Position numbers and translations under genes: made by a program
In this document: positions 7,164-13,659 of the stretch, one piece after another
Layout of the letters: every line of letters starts with the position of its first letter
Position numbering within the stretch: position 1 is the stretch's first letter
NCBI GenBank assembly: GCA_043776635.1
Contig: JAYVRA010000111.1
Coordinates: forward strand, 1 to 13,928
Direction of reading: 5' to 3'
Origin: JANMEX01 sp043776635
GTDB taxonomy: Bacteria > Pseudomonadota > Alphaproteobacteria > Rhizobiales > Rhizobiaceae
DNA: 13,928 bases
Notes under the pieces: generated by a model
What the model was told of the DNA's origin: nothing
Seen by the model: only the letters and a program-made list of their open reading frames with translations
The model's database searches: none

Positions 7164-8330
7164 TTATTTCTCAGGGTCTCTGGCTAATGCGGCTACGCCG
7201 ACAATTTCGATGCCGCGCTTCTTTGCGCCTTCAGTCCATTCTGCAACTGCATCTATCGTAATGTCAAAGCCAGTGCCTGTTCCAATTGCCGAGCCATTTG
7301 CACGCGCTTCTGCTTCCAAGCGGTCGAGCGCCTTTAAGATTTCATTTTTGTCCTGTGTTTGATCAATAACCAAATTGCCTTGCGCAAAAGGCGTTCTAGC
7401 GTGCGCAGCAATTGCATCTGTAGCGCTGCGGGCAGACGTGCCATCGTCCAAATAAAGCAATCCACGCATACCAAGGTCTGCCATGATTGGCTCCAGCGCG
7501 GCGGGGTCCGCCGTGAACTTTGCGCCCAGATAATTCATCACGCCGGTATAATTGGTAAAACGCCCCATAGATTCATGCAGCACGTTCAAATTAGCGTCGG
7601 CGCCCGAATCGACAAGCAACGTTCCACGACCGGGATTAACACGAGGGTAGTCAAATGGCTCCATGGGAATCTGCAGCAAAATCTCATGGCCCTTGCGCCG
7701 CGCCGCCTGCGCCCAACGCGATAATGAATTACCCTGGGGAGCAAAGCCGAGCGTTATTTCCGGTGCCAGTTTTTCGATCGCCGCTTGGGTGGACGTTTGT
7801 GATATACCCATGCCACCGATAACGATAGCCACACGTGCGCCGCGCGAACCCGACCACGCTTTTGCATAGACATCAAACGGCCTGCGACCATTCTTGGCGC
7901 GAACGGGCAACATGCCCTGCCCGGTTTTCTCAATAAGACCGGGCTCGGGTATGTGGGCAATACCGGGCGCTTGATTGACCTTCGACGGGTCTGAAATTTT
8001 TAACATTCCCGGCACCTGATTGACGGATGGTGTGACGTGAATGATTTTAGCGTCGCCAGCGGACAGCGGCTCAACGACTTGGGTTTTCGCATTTTCGGCT
8101 AAGGCCAATTCAGCGGCTTTTGCTTCATCTTCTGCCACTGCCGTTTGTTTTACCGGTATTACGGCCGGTATTGCCGATTGGGAATAAGGAGTGCGATCAA
8201 GTGCAAAGAACCCGGAAAGCCCGACAACGCCCAAGCCGACAATAAGTGCTACCGCATTGGCGCGGAGCGGGCCAGCCGGCTTTAGTGGTTTTAAGTTCTG
8301 CCCTAACGGACGATCGAGATGATTGCTCAC
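7164..8330 (-). CDS. Divergent polysaccharide deacetylase (YibQ/DUF610 type), membrane-anchored
   Basis: A 388-residue protein. Residues 1-24 are cytoplasmic and basic, and 25-43 form a single membrane anchor (ANAVALIVGLGVVGLSGFF). Next comes an Ala/Pro/Glu-rich periplasmic linker to about 150, containing two adjacent degenerate 15-residue units. The divergent polysaccharide deacetylase domain occupies about 165-384. Family landmarks are RRPFDVYAKAW, VAIVIGGMGIS, GHEILLQIPMEPFDYP (214-229), TNYTGVMNYLGA, RGLLYLDDG and GTGFDITID. The first acidic pair usual in active deacetylases (as in E. coli YibQ) is Gly-Gly here (residues 172-173), so catalysis is doubtful. GTG start at 8330, with AAGG spaced seven bases away. 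It lies 24 bases after ctpA in the same cluster, which fits an envelope role. No substrate is known for the family as far as I recall. Confidence 0.9.
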   Translation of the reverse strand: MSNHLDRPLGQNLKPLKPAGPLRANAVALIVGLGVVGLSGFFALDRTPYSQSAIPAVIPVKQTAVAEDEAKAAELALAENAKTQVVEPLSAGDAKIIHVTPSVNQVPGMLKISDPSKVNQAPGIAHIPEPGLIEKTGQGMLPVRAKNGRRPFDVYAKAWSGSRGARVAIVIGGMGISQTSTQAAIEKLAPEITLGFAPQGNSLSRWAQAARRKGHEILLQIPMEPFDYPRVNPGRGTLLVDSGADANLNVLHESMGRFTNYTGVMNYLGAKFTADPAALEPIMADLGMRGLLYLDDGTSARSATDAIAAHARTPFAQGNLVIDQTQDKNEILKALDRLEAEARANGSAIGTGTGFDITIDAVAEWTEGAKKRGIEIVGVAALARDPEK

Positions 8331-8354
8331 AGGAACACCTTCAAGACCACCGCG

Positions 8355-9683
8355 TCAGTTTGGCAGCGCTTTTGCAGGATCCGGCGGGAACGACGGGTCT
8401 TTAATTTCGCCGCGCATTAATTTAAGCGCCTCGGCCAATTGCACATCATCTTTCGGATCAGCAGGAACATAGGCGCTGGAGCCGGAACCGTCGGTGCTCT
8501 CTTGCGCGCCCTTTATGTGGCCGCGTAAATCGGATTCAGCGCTTTTCACATCCGCGTCCTTGAACTTTTCCGGTAGCGGTTGCTCGAACTTGATATCAGG
8601 AACAATACCCTTACCCTGAATACTTTTGCCCGATGGCGTATAGTAAAGCGCTGTGGTCATGCGCAGCGTGCCGGTTGTTTCACCGAGAGGAATGAGCGTC
8701 TGTACCGAACCTTTGCCAAACGAAGTTGTGCCAAGAACTGTGGCGCGACGATGATCTTGCAGTGCGCCTGCAACGATCTCCGATGCACTGGCGGAACCAC
8801 CGTTCACCATGACGATCAGCGGCAAGCCATTGGTTTCATCACCCTTCTCCGCATCAAAGCGTGTGATATTTTTTGGATCGCGGCCACGGGTGGAAACCAC
8901 TTCGCCTTGATCCAAGAATACATCAGACACCTTAACCGCTTGATCGACCAATCCGCCCGGATTATTGCGCAGGTCAAGTATAAATCCTTTTAGCTTGTCT
9001 TTTGGCACATCGGCTTCAATTTTCTTGATTGCCGCATCCAAGTCGCCAAACGCCTGCTCTGTGAATGACGTGATCTTCATATAACCGACATCATTTTCAA
9101 CGCGGAATTTAACAGCTTTTACCTTAATAATATCGCGGACAATGGTGAAGTTCATCGGCTTTTCAGCGTTTTTGCGCAAAACAACCAGCTTTATCGGTTG
9201 ATTCACATCCCCGCGCATTTTATCGACCGCTTCTTCAAGCGTTAAACCCTGCACGTCAGCACCATCAATTTTGGAAATATAGTCACCGGAACGAATTCCA
9301 GCCTTTGCCGCCGGTGTATCGTCAATCGGGCTGATGACTTTGATGAGGCCATCTTCCATCGTTACTTCGATGCCCAGACCGCCGAATTTACCGGTCGTCT
9401 GCACCTGCATATCCGCAGTGTCGGCCTGGTCCATGTAAGATGAATGCGGATCAAGCGCGGAGAGCATTCCGTTGATGGCGCTTTTCACCAGCATTTTTTC
9501 GTCTGGAACTGTAACATACTGCTTGCGGACACGCTCGAACACATCACCAAAAATTGAAAGCTGTTCATATGTATTATTTGAGGCGGCATTGGCGCTGGAC
9601 ATGCCGGGTGCATGATAAACGAGACCCATAGCCGTCGCGCCCATCAGGACACCGGTTAGCAAAAGCGTAATTTTACGTATCAT
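8355..9683 (-). CDS. ctpA: Carboxy-terminal processing protease, S41 family
   Basis: A 442-residue periplasmic serine protease. A signal peptide or anchor is seen at residues 1-34 (MIRKITLLLTGVLMGATAMG, then AxA before S-N). A conserved N-terminal helical part (ERVRKQYV, LDPHSSYM) follows. The PDZ domain spans about 98-182, with GGLGIEVTMEDG as the ligand-binding loop. The protease core has YMKITSFTEQ, LDLRNNPGGL (237-246), NGGSASASEI with the nucleophile Ser at 299, and SFGKGSVQT with the general base Lys at 324. The 25-residue Ser-Lys distance is normal for the family. A Pro/Asp-rich C-terminal tail follows. Such proteases trim the C-termini of periplasmic proteins, and in several bacteria they degrade cell-wall hydrolases. 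The ATG at 9683 overlaps the end of the EnvC-like gene by 11 bases and has AGGA six bases upstream, so the two are translationally linked. Confidence 0.96.
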   Translation of the reverse strand: MIRKITLLLTGVLMGATAMGLVYHAPGMSSANAASNNTYEQLSIFGDVFERVRKQYVTVPDEKMLVKSAINGMLSALDPHSSYMDQADTADMQVQTTGKFGGLGIEVTMEDGLIKVISPIDDTPAAKAGIRSGDYISKIDGADVQGLTLEEAVDKMRGDVNQPIKLVVLRKNAEKPMNFTIVRDIIKVKAVKFRVENDVGYMKITSFTEQAFGDLDAAIKKIEADVPKDKLKGFILDLRNNPGGLVDQAVKVSDVFLDQGEVVSTRGRDPKNITRFDAEKGDETNGLPLIVMVNGGSASASEIVAGALQDHRRATVLGTTSFGKGSVQTLIPLGETTGTLRMTTALYYTPSGKSIQGKGIVPDIKFEQPLPEKFKDADVKSAESDLRGHIKGAQESTDGSGSSAYVPADPKDDVQLAEALKLMRGEIKDPSFPPDPAKALPN

Positions 9684-11055
9684 TTTGTGTCCTTTTAGTC
9701 GGTTTTACTGCCCACCAAGGGGCGGAATCAACCGGTTTCCCATCTTTCCTGAACTCGATGTAGAGTTCGGGCTTTGCAGTCAAGAGAGCATTATCAAGTG
9801 AAGTGGTTGGCTTTGCGCCCATAACACCGATTGGTTCACCCGATAGCACAAATTGTCCTGTTGAAACGATAATACGCTCCATTCCGCCTAAGACGACATG
9901 ATATCCCGATCCCGCGTCAAGGATCAAAAGCTGTTTATACGAGCGAAACGGCCCTGCGTATAATATAGTTGCATCAAGCGGCGTGGCAACCACCCCTGAA
10001 GGCACAGCAGCCAATATAGAACCGGTACTTTTACCACCAAAACCATCGTTATTTCCAAAGGTTTTGATAAATTTACCGGAAACAGGCAGTGCCAGCATAC
10101 CTTTAAGCGAAGTTAGGTCTATGATTGGCCCCAAGTGCGCGTCCGCCGCGCCATTTTCATTGGCATGAGCCCGCTCCAAGGCAAGTCGCCGGTCTTCCTC
10201 TCGGCTGAGGCGTTCACTGGTGTTTTTCTCAAGAGCCATGTCTTTTTCAAGCGAAACAATAAGGTCTTTCAATGACTTTGACTGTGAGGCCATCGCAATA
10301 ATTTTATCATTTTCTAATCTACGAGACGCTTCCGAAGCTGTGCGTAATTTACCTTTTTGCGCCACTAATGCATCCAAACGGTGACGTTCCTCAGTCTGGC
10401 TGTTTAATACCGTTAGTAGCGAACTTCGCTCGTTGGCAATTGAGGTGGTGATGCGTTTTAAAGCATCAAGATCGGCCACCAAAGCATCCGTTTGCGAGCG
10501 CAATTGTGGCACAACAGCGCCGAGCAAAATGGCGCTGCGCACGGATGATAGTGCATCCTCAGGCGTAACCAAAATAGCCGGTGGCGGGTTAAGGCCAATT
10601 CGCTCCAACGCCCCCAGAACCTGCGTCAGCACGCCGCGGCGCGAGCGAAGTGAATTATGAATGCTCTCCTCCTCTTCGCGTTGCCCGGTGAGTTTTTCGT
10701 CAATTGCCGCTACGTCTTCGCTAAGTTTGCGAGCAGTTTTGGTGGATTGAATAAGCGCTGCGGTAATCGTGCTTTCATCCTTTTTAATGCCTTCAATGCT
10801 GGCATCGAGTTCTTTGATTTTTGCTTCTGAAAGAGTTGTTTCCTTGGACAATGTATCAAGATCACTTACAGTTTTATCGCGTTGCACGGCTTTGGGCGAC
10901 GGTATCGGAACCGACCCTTGCCCGGCGTTGGATAAAGGCGTGAACAGCATCGCAAAAATCAGTGAACACGCAAATAGGACAGCGCTACTCATAGGGCGGG
11001 CCAAGCGTATTCGAATCAGTTTTGTGAACTTATGTAATGTCATTACGCCTAGCAT
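9673..11055 (-). CDS. envC: EnvC-like murein hydrolase activator, degenerate LytM/M23 domain
   Basis: A 460-residue secreted protein. A hydrophobic signal segment lies at about residues 22-44 (ending LSNAG). Two coiled-coil stretches follow (about 62-140 and 183-298, rich in Glu, Lys, Leu and Ser), then a LytM (M23) domain at about 318-448. In active M23 enzymes the metal is held by H-x3-D and H-x-H. Here the first site reads KSTGSILAA and the last reads ELYIEFR, so these ligands are gone. That is the EnvC situation: such proteins activate peptidoglycan amidases at the division site instead of cutting murein. The start is uncertain: ATG 11055 (used here) or ATG 11043, four codons later. The gene overlaps ctpA by 11 bases and follows rlmH after 91 bases. 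The symbol is assigned by architecture; a name such as ldpF could apply in some alphaproteobacteria. Confidence 0.88.
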   Translation of the reverse strand: MLGVMTLHKFTKLIRIRLARPMSSAVLFACSLIFAMLFTPLSNAGQGSVPIPSPKAVQRDKTVSDLDTLSKETTLSEAKIKELDASIEGIKKDESTITAALIQSTKTARKLSEDVAAIDEKLTGQREEEESIHNSLRSRRGVLTQVLGALERIGLNPPPAILVTPEDALSSVRSAILLGAVVPQLRSQTDALVADLDALKRITTSIANERSSLLTVLNSQTEERHRLDALVAQKGKLRTASEASRRLENDKIIAMASQSKSLKDLIVSLEKDMALEKNTSERLSREEDRRLALERAHANENGAADAHLGPIIDLTSLKGMLALPVSGKFIKTFGNNDGFGGKSTGSILAAVPSGVVATPLDATILYAGPFRSYKQLLILDAGSGYHVVLGGMERIIVSTGQFVLSGEPIGVMGAKPTTSLDNALLTAKPELYIEFRKDGKPVDSAPWWAVKPTKRTQNDT

Positions 11056-11084
11056 AGCGCGGCTGCATTAATCTTGCATTAACC
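11044..11084 (-). promoter_or_regulatory. Candidate promoter for the envC-ctpA-deacetylase-rppH cluster
   Basis: The 91-base gap between rlmH and the EnvC-like gene is the only sizeable gap within the block from rsfS to rppH. On the minus strand it ends in CTATGCTAG, the same string seen in front of the atp operon, preceded about 20 bases earlier by TTAATG. If CTATGCTAG is a true -10, the first ATG (11055) would lie inside the promoter and transcription would begin close to the second ATG (11043). This is a resemblance argument only. Confidence 0.25.
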
Positions 11085-11146
11085 ATAAAACGAACCTGCC
11101 AAACGTTTGAATTAACCGCAATAGTGGCGGCGTTGTAGCAACTTTC

Positions 11147-11629
11147 TCACTCGCGATGATAGGGGTGGCCGGAAAGAATTGTTGCCGCACGATAAAGCTG
11201 CTCTCCTGCCAAAACCCGCACCAGTTGGTGCGGCATCGTCATGGCGCCGAATGAAATGATGCGGTCAGCCCGCCCGCGCAGGTTTTCGTGCAGGCCGTCA
11301 GCACCGCCGATCATAAAGGCCAGCGATTTGGCACCATCATCGCGCAATTTGCCGATGGCATTGGCAAAGTCTTGCGAAGTTAGCGGCTTGCCGCGTTCGT
11401 CAAACAGGAAGAGCTTGGTGTTCTCATCAATGCCGGACAGTAGCACTTTGGCTTCTTCGCGTTTGCGGGTGTCTCCGTCCCGCGCCTTGCTTTCGCCTGT
11501 TTGACTAACACCACGAAACTCAAGGCCAATGCTTGGAGCAATCTTGCCGAACCGGTCAAAATAACGATCGGCAAGTACGCGTTCGGGACCGCTTTTCATC
11601 TGGCCGATGGCCGAAAGTGAAATGCGCAT
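11147..11629 (-). CDS. rlmH: 23S rRNA (pseudouridine-1915-N3) methyltransferase
   Basis: A 160-residue SPOUT-class methyltransferase, the usual length. RlmH methylates N3 of pseudouridine 1915 in helix 69 of 23S rRNA, on assembled 70S ribosomes, using S-adenosylmethionine. The N-terminal strand MRISLSAIGQMKSGPE is typical. The knot region carries KLFLFDERGKPLTSQDFA (72-89), the cofactor-binding FMIGGADG (105-112), LSLSxMTxPH-like SFGAMTMPHQL (126-136) and the invariant C-terminal HPYHRE (155-160). It lies 11 bases after rsfS, the common alphaproteobacterial pairing of two ribosome-associated genes. The ribosome binding site is weak, so it may rely on coupling from rsfS. Confidence 0.97.
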   Translation of the reverse strand: MRISLSAIGQMKSGPERVLADRYFDRFGKIAPSIGLEFRGVSQTGESKARDGDTRKREEAKVLLSGIDENTKLFLFDERGKPLTSQDFANAIGKLRDDGAKSLAFMIGGADGLHENLRGRADRIISFGAMTMPHQLVRVLAGEQLYRAATILSGHPYHRE

Positions 11630-11640
11630 ATGAGTTCAAA

Positions 11641-12063
11641 TCAGTGCTTGGTCGCGTCGATTTCCGGAATCTGCCACATTTTTTCAATGTTATAGAACGA
11701 GCGGACTTCGGGGCGGAAAATATGAACAATCACATCATCGGCGTCCACCAGCACCCAGTCGGCCATCGGCAGACCTTCCACCTTGTTGTTCCTGAAACCG
11801 GCTTCCTTCAGCGCGGTTAAAATCTGGTCGGCAATAGCGGCTACATGGCGGGTTGAACGACCGCTGGCGATAACCAGATAGTCTGCCAATGCAGATTTGC
11901 CCTGAATGTCGATGGTGATGATTTCTTCAGCTTTACCGTCATCAAGACTTGCCAAAACAACGTCGATAACAGTCTTTTTGTCGAGAACGGAATTGGCGGA
12001 TACGATACCGAGATTTCCGTCTTGGCTAGGCGCGGACGCCTTGCGGGTGGTTGAGGTAGCCAG
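11641..12063 (-). CDS. rsfS: Ribosomal silencing factor RsfS; likely CTG start
   Basis: RsfS (Iojap/DUF143) binds L14 on the 50S subunit and blocks subunit joining when nutrients are scarce. The core is clear: DDGKAEEIITIDIQGKSALADYLVIASGRSTRHV, EGLPMADWVLVDADDVIVHIFRPEVRSFYNIEKMW is split here only by my reading of motifs as VEGLPMADWVLVDADD and VRSFYNIEKMW. The start needs care. No ATG or GTG exists in frame between the upstream TAG (12118-12120) and the core. TTG at 11955 gives 104 residues but cuts off the first family helix (LDKKTVIDVV, matching KALQDFVID in E. coli) and has no ribosome binding site. CTG at 12063 gives 140 residues, keeps that helix and has GGAAAGG seven bases upstream, so I chose it. 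Neighbours are rlmH downstream and an MFS gene upstream in the place where nadD is often found. Confidence 0.85.
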   Translation of the reverse strand: MATSTTRKASAPSQDGNLGIVSANSVLDKKTVIDVVLASLDDGKAEEIITIDIQGKSALADYLVIASGRSTRHVAAIADQILTALKEAGFRNNKVEGLPMADWVLVDADDVIVHIFRPEVRSFYNIEKMWQIPEIDATKH

Positions 12064-12077
12064 TTTAGTGCCTTTCC
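12064..12077 (-). promoter_or_regulatory. Shine-Dalgarno sequence deciding the rsfS start
   Basis: On the minus strand GGAAAGG (12077-12071) lies seven bases before CTG 12063. This is the only good ribosome binding site between the MFS stop and the conserved RsfS core. It is the main reason to prefer the unusual CTG start over TTG at 11955. Confidence 0.5.
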
Positions 12078-12117
12078 AGCGATTACCGGTGCGCTGAAAA
12101 GCGATCCGGGTTTGAAC

Positions 12118-13449
12118 CTATCTCTGATCCACAATGATCGGAGTGTTATTTGCATGCGGGGCCATAGAGACTGACCGGTTAGGCTCTTTAGCACCAGTTA
12201 CAAAAATACGCCAGACTACAAACGCAGCGAAGGCTAACGACAGGCTGATGGCCAGCGGGAAGTAAATAATCGTACCGAAACGAGAGGTCAGCGCCGTAGT
12301 AATGGCCGGCACTAGCGCGCCCGATATCGACCAGGCAAACAGCATGGTGCTGGAAAGTTCAACCATATCCTCCTTCGATGCTTTGTCGCCCGCATGGGCG
12401 TTGCCCAGCGAATAGATGGATTCTGTTGCGCCATCCCATAGTATGAAAAAGGCGGCCAGTGCAATAAGCGACGCGCCATTGAACAGGCCGCAAACCGTGC
12501 CGGCAAACGCTGATAGAAGTGCGCAGCCCGCCAGCACAAATCGCCGGTCCATGCGGTCTGAAATCCAGCCCGCCGGAAGCTGGATGAGCAGCGTACCGAT
12601 TGGCATGGCAAACATCAAAAGCGAGACTTCTTTTTGGCTGTAGCCCGCCGCACTCAAGTGTATCGGCGTGAAGCCGCCAGCCAGCATCGACATGCCGCCG
12701 ACTGCCAGCATGGAGACCAAGCCAACCGGCGAAATTGCCCATGCTTTACGAAACGAAATGGACCCGCTGACGGGAGGTTTTGGGATGGGCAGGCTGGTGA
12801 TGCCAATCGGCAAAATGGAGATTGCCGCCAGCATCACAGCCATCAGCGGCGGCGTGTTTTTCGACATATCTAAATAAGCCAAAATCAGCGAGCCTGTGCC
12901 AAGGCCCATGATGTAAACGATGTAGAAAATCGCCATGACGCGGCCACGGATTTTGTTCTCCACGGCATCATTGAGCCAACTCTGCGCAATGATAAACAGC
13001 GCCGCAATGGCAAAGCCATAACCAACACGCGCGGCCAGCCAGTTGACCGGATTAACCTCAAACACGGTGATGACATTGGACAGAATGATGAGCGCGGTGA
13101 ACACCATATAGGCCCGCGCATGGCCGACACGCCGCACAATCCGGTTGGTGAAAAGGCAGCCAACCATTGACCCCAACGACATGCCGGAAAGGATTGAGCC
13201 TGCCCAAGTCGGGTCAAATCCGGTGGCCGAAAGCCGGATGGGGATGTAGGAAAACATCAAACCGTTGCCGATGGAGAGTAGCCCCATCGAGACAATTATC
13301 GAGGCGATTGCCCAGATGTCTGGTGGGGCGGTTTCTGTAATTGAATCGGTGTGCATGAGAGTGTTTGACACGGAACTGATTGTGTCTGCACCGGTAAAAG
13401 CGACGGGGCCGGACGGTTTGCAAATAAATCCATCCGGCATTTTCACCAT
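12118..13449 (-). CDS. MFS transporter, possibly YcaD-like
   Basis: A membrane transporter of 443 residues, or 412 from the ATG at 13356. Hydrophobic segments suit about 12 helices beginning near residue 45 (DIWAIASIIVSMGLLSIGNG) and ending near 415. Two MFS loop motifs stand at the expected places: NRIVRRVGHARAY (102-114) between helices 2 and 3, and GWISDRMDRRFV (294-305) between helices 8 and 9. GATESIYSLGNAHAGDKA (340-357) resembles the YcaD-type subgroup. The substrate cannot be told. The first 31 residues (up to SNTL) are hydrophilic and are encoded beside repeat-like DNA. ATG 13449 has AGGGGAAGG ten bases upstream, but that purine run is one arm of a hairpin. ATG 13356 has no clear ribosome binding site. 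The gene precedes rsfS with 54 bases to the proposed CTG. Confidence 0.88.
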   Translation of the reverse strand: MVKMPDGFICKPSGPVAFTGADTISSVSNTLMHTDSITETAPPDIWAIASIIVSMGLLSIGNGLMFSYIPIRLSATGFDPTWAGSILSGMSLGSMVGCLFTNRIVRRVGHARAYMVFTALIILSNVITVFEVNPVNWLAARVGYGFAIAALFIIAQSWLNDAVENKIRGRVMAIFYIVYIMGLGTGSLILAYLDMSKNTPPLMAVMLAAISILPIGITSLPIPKPPVSGSISFRKAWAISPVGLVSMLAVGGMSMLAGGFTPIHLSAAGYSQKEVSLLMFAMPIGTLLIQLPAGWISDRMDRRFVLAGCALLSAFAGTVCGLFNGASLIALAAFFILWDGATESIYSLGNAHAGDKASKEDMVELSSTMLFAWSISGALVPAITTALTSRFGTIIYFPLAISLSLAFAAFVVWRIFVTGAKEPNRSVSMAPHANNTPIIVDQR

Positions 13450-13453
13450 ATGG

Positions 13454-13517
13454 CTTCAGCCTTCCCCTTTGTAGGGAAGGTGTCGACGGTAGTCGACGGA
13501 CGGGGGTGGTGGTGAAG
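13454..13517. repeat. Structured palindromic element (two hairpins inside an outer stem)
   Basis: Outer arms CTTCA (13454-13458) and TGAAG (13513-13517) enclose two hairpins. The first is CCTTCCC (13460-13466) with GGGAAGG (13474-13480) and a 7-base loop. The second is GTCGAC (13482-13487) with GTCGAC (13492-13497) and a GGTA loop. The layout is cloverleaf-like and resembles the dispersed small palindromic repeats of alphaproteobacterial intergenic regions. Only one copy is in this window, so the repeat status is inferred. Confidence 0.6.
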
Positions 13518-13541
13518 ATGCTATGACGGTGTTAAATCTCT

Positions 13542-13571
13542 GATATAATTATTCTTTTTGTCACACGTTAA
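13542..13571 (-). promoter_or_regulatory. Candidate promoter upstream of the MFS gene
   Basis: On the minus strand TTAACG (13571-13566) and TATATC (13547-13542) are separated by 18 bases, in a locally AT-rich stretch about 90 bases before ATG 13449. If used, the structured repeat at 13454-13517 would lie in the 5' leader of the MFS message. Support is by resemblance only. Confidence 0.3.
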
Positions 13572-13590
13572 GAATAGTCTTGCTTCCTGG

Positions 13591-13659
13591 TCCACCCTCA
13601 CCGCTCTGGATTCCGGATCTGCGCTGCGCTTGTCCGCAATGACGGCGAGGCGGGGTGGA
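13591..13659. repeat. Inverted-repeat-bounded intergenic element
   Basis: Perfect 7-base ends TCCACCC (13591-13597) and GGGTGGA (13653-13659) flank a segment that includes GGATTCCGGATCTGCGC and TGTCCGCAATGACGG. The core resembles a widespread intergenic repeat style in alphaproteobacteria (ATTCCGG next to GCAATGACGG). No coding potential is apparent. The dispersed status is inferred from style, since a single copy is visible. Confidence 0.5.

Noticed and set aside
11841..12194. A 117-codon minus frame bridging rsfS and the MFS end
   Set aside because: It is a shadow in a different frame from rsfS; the RsfS family residues are all in the other frame.
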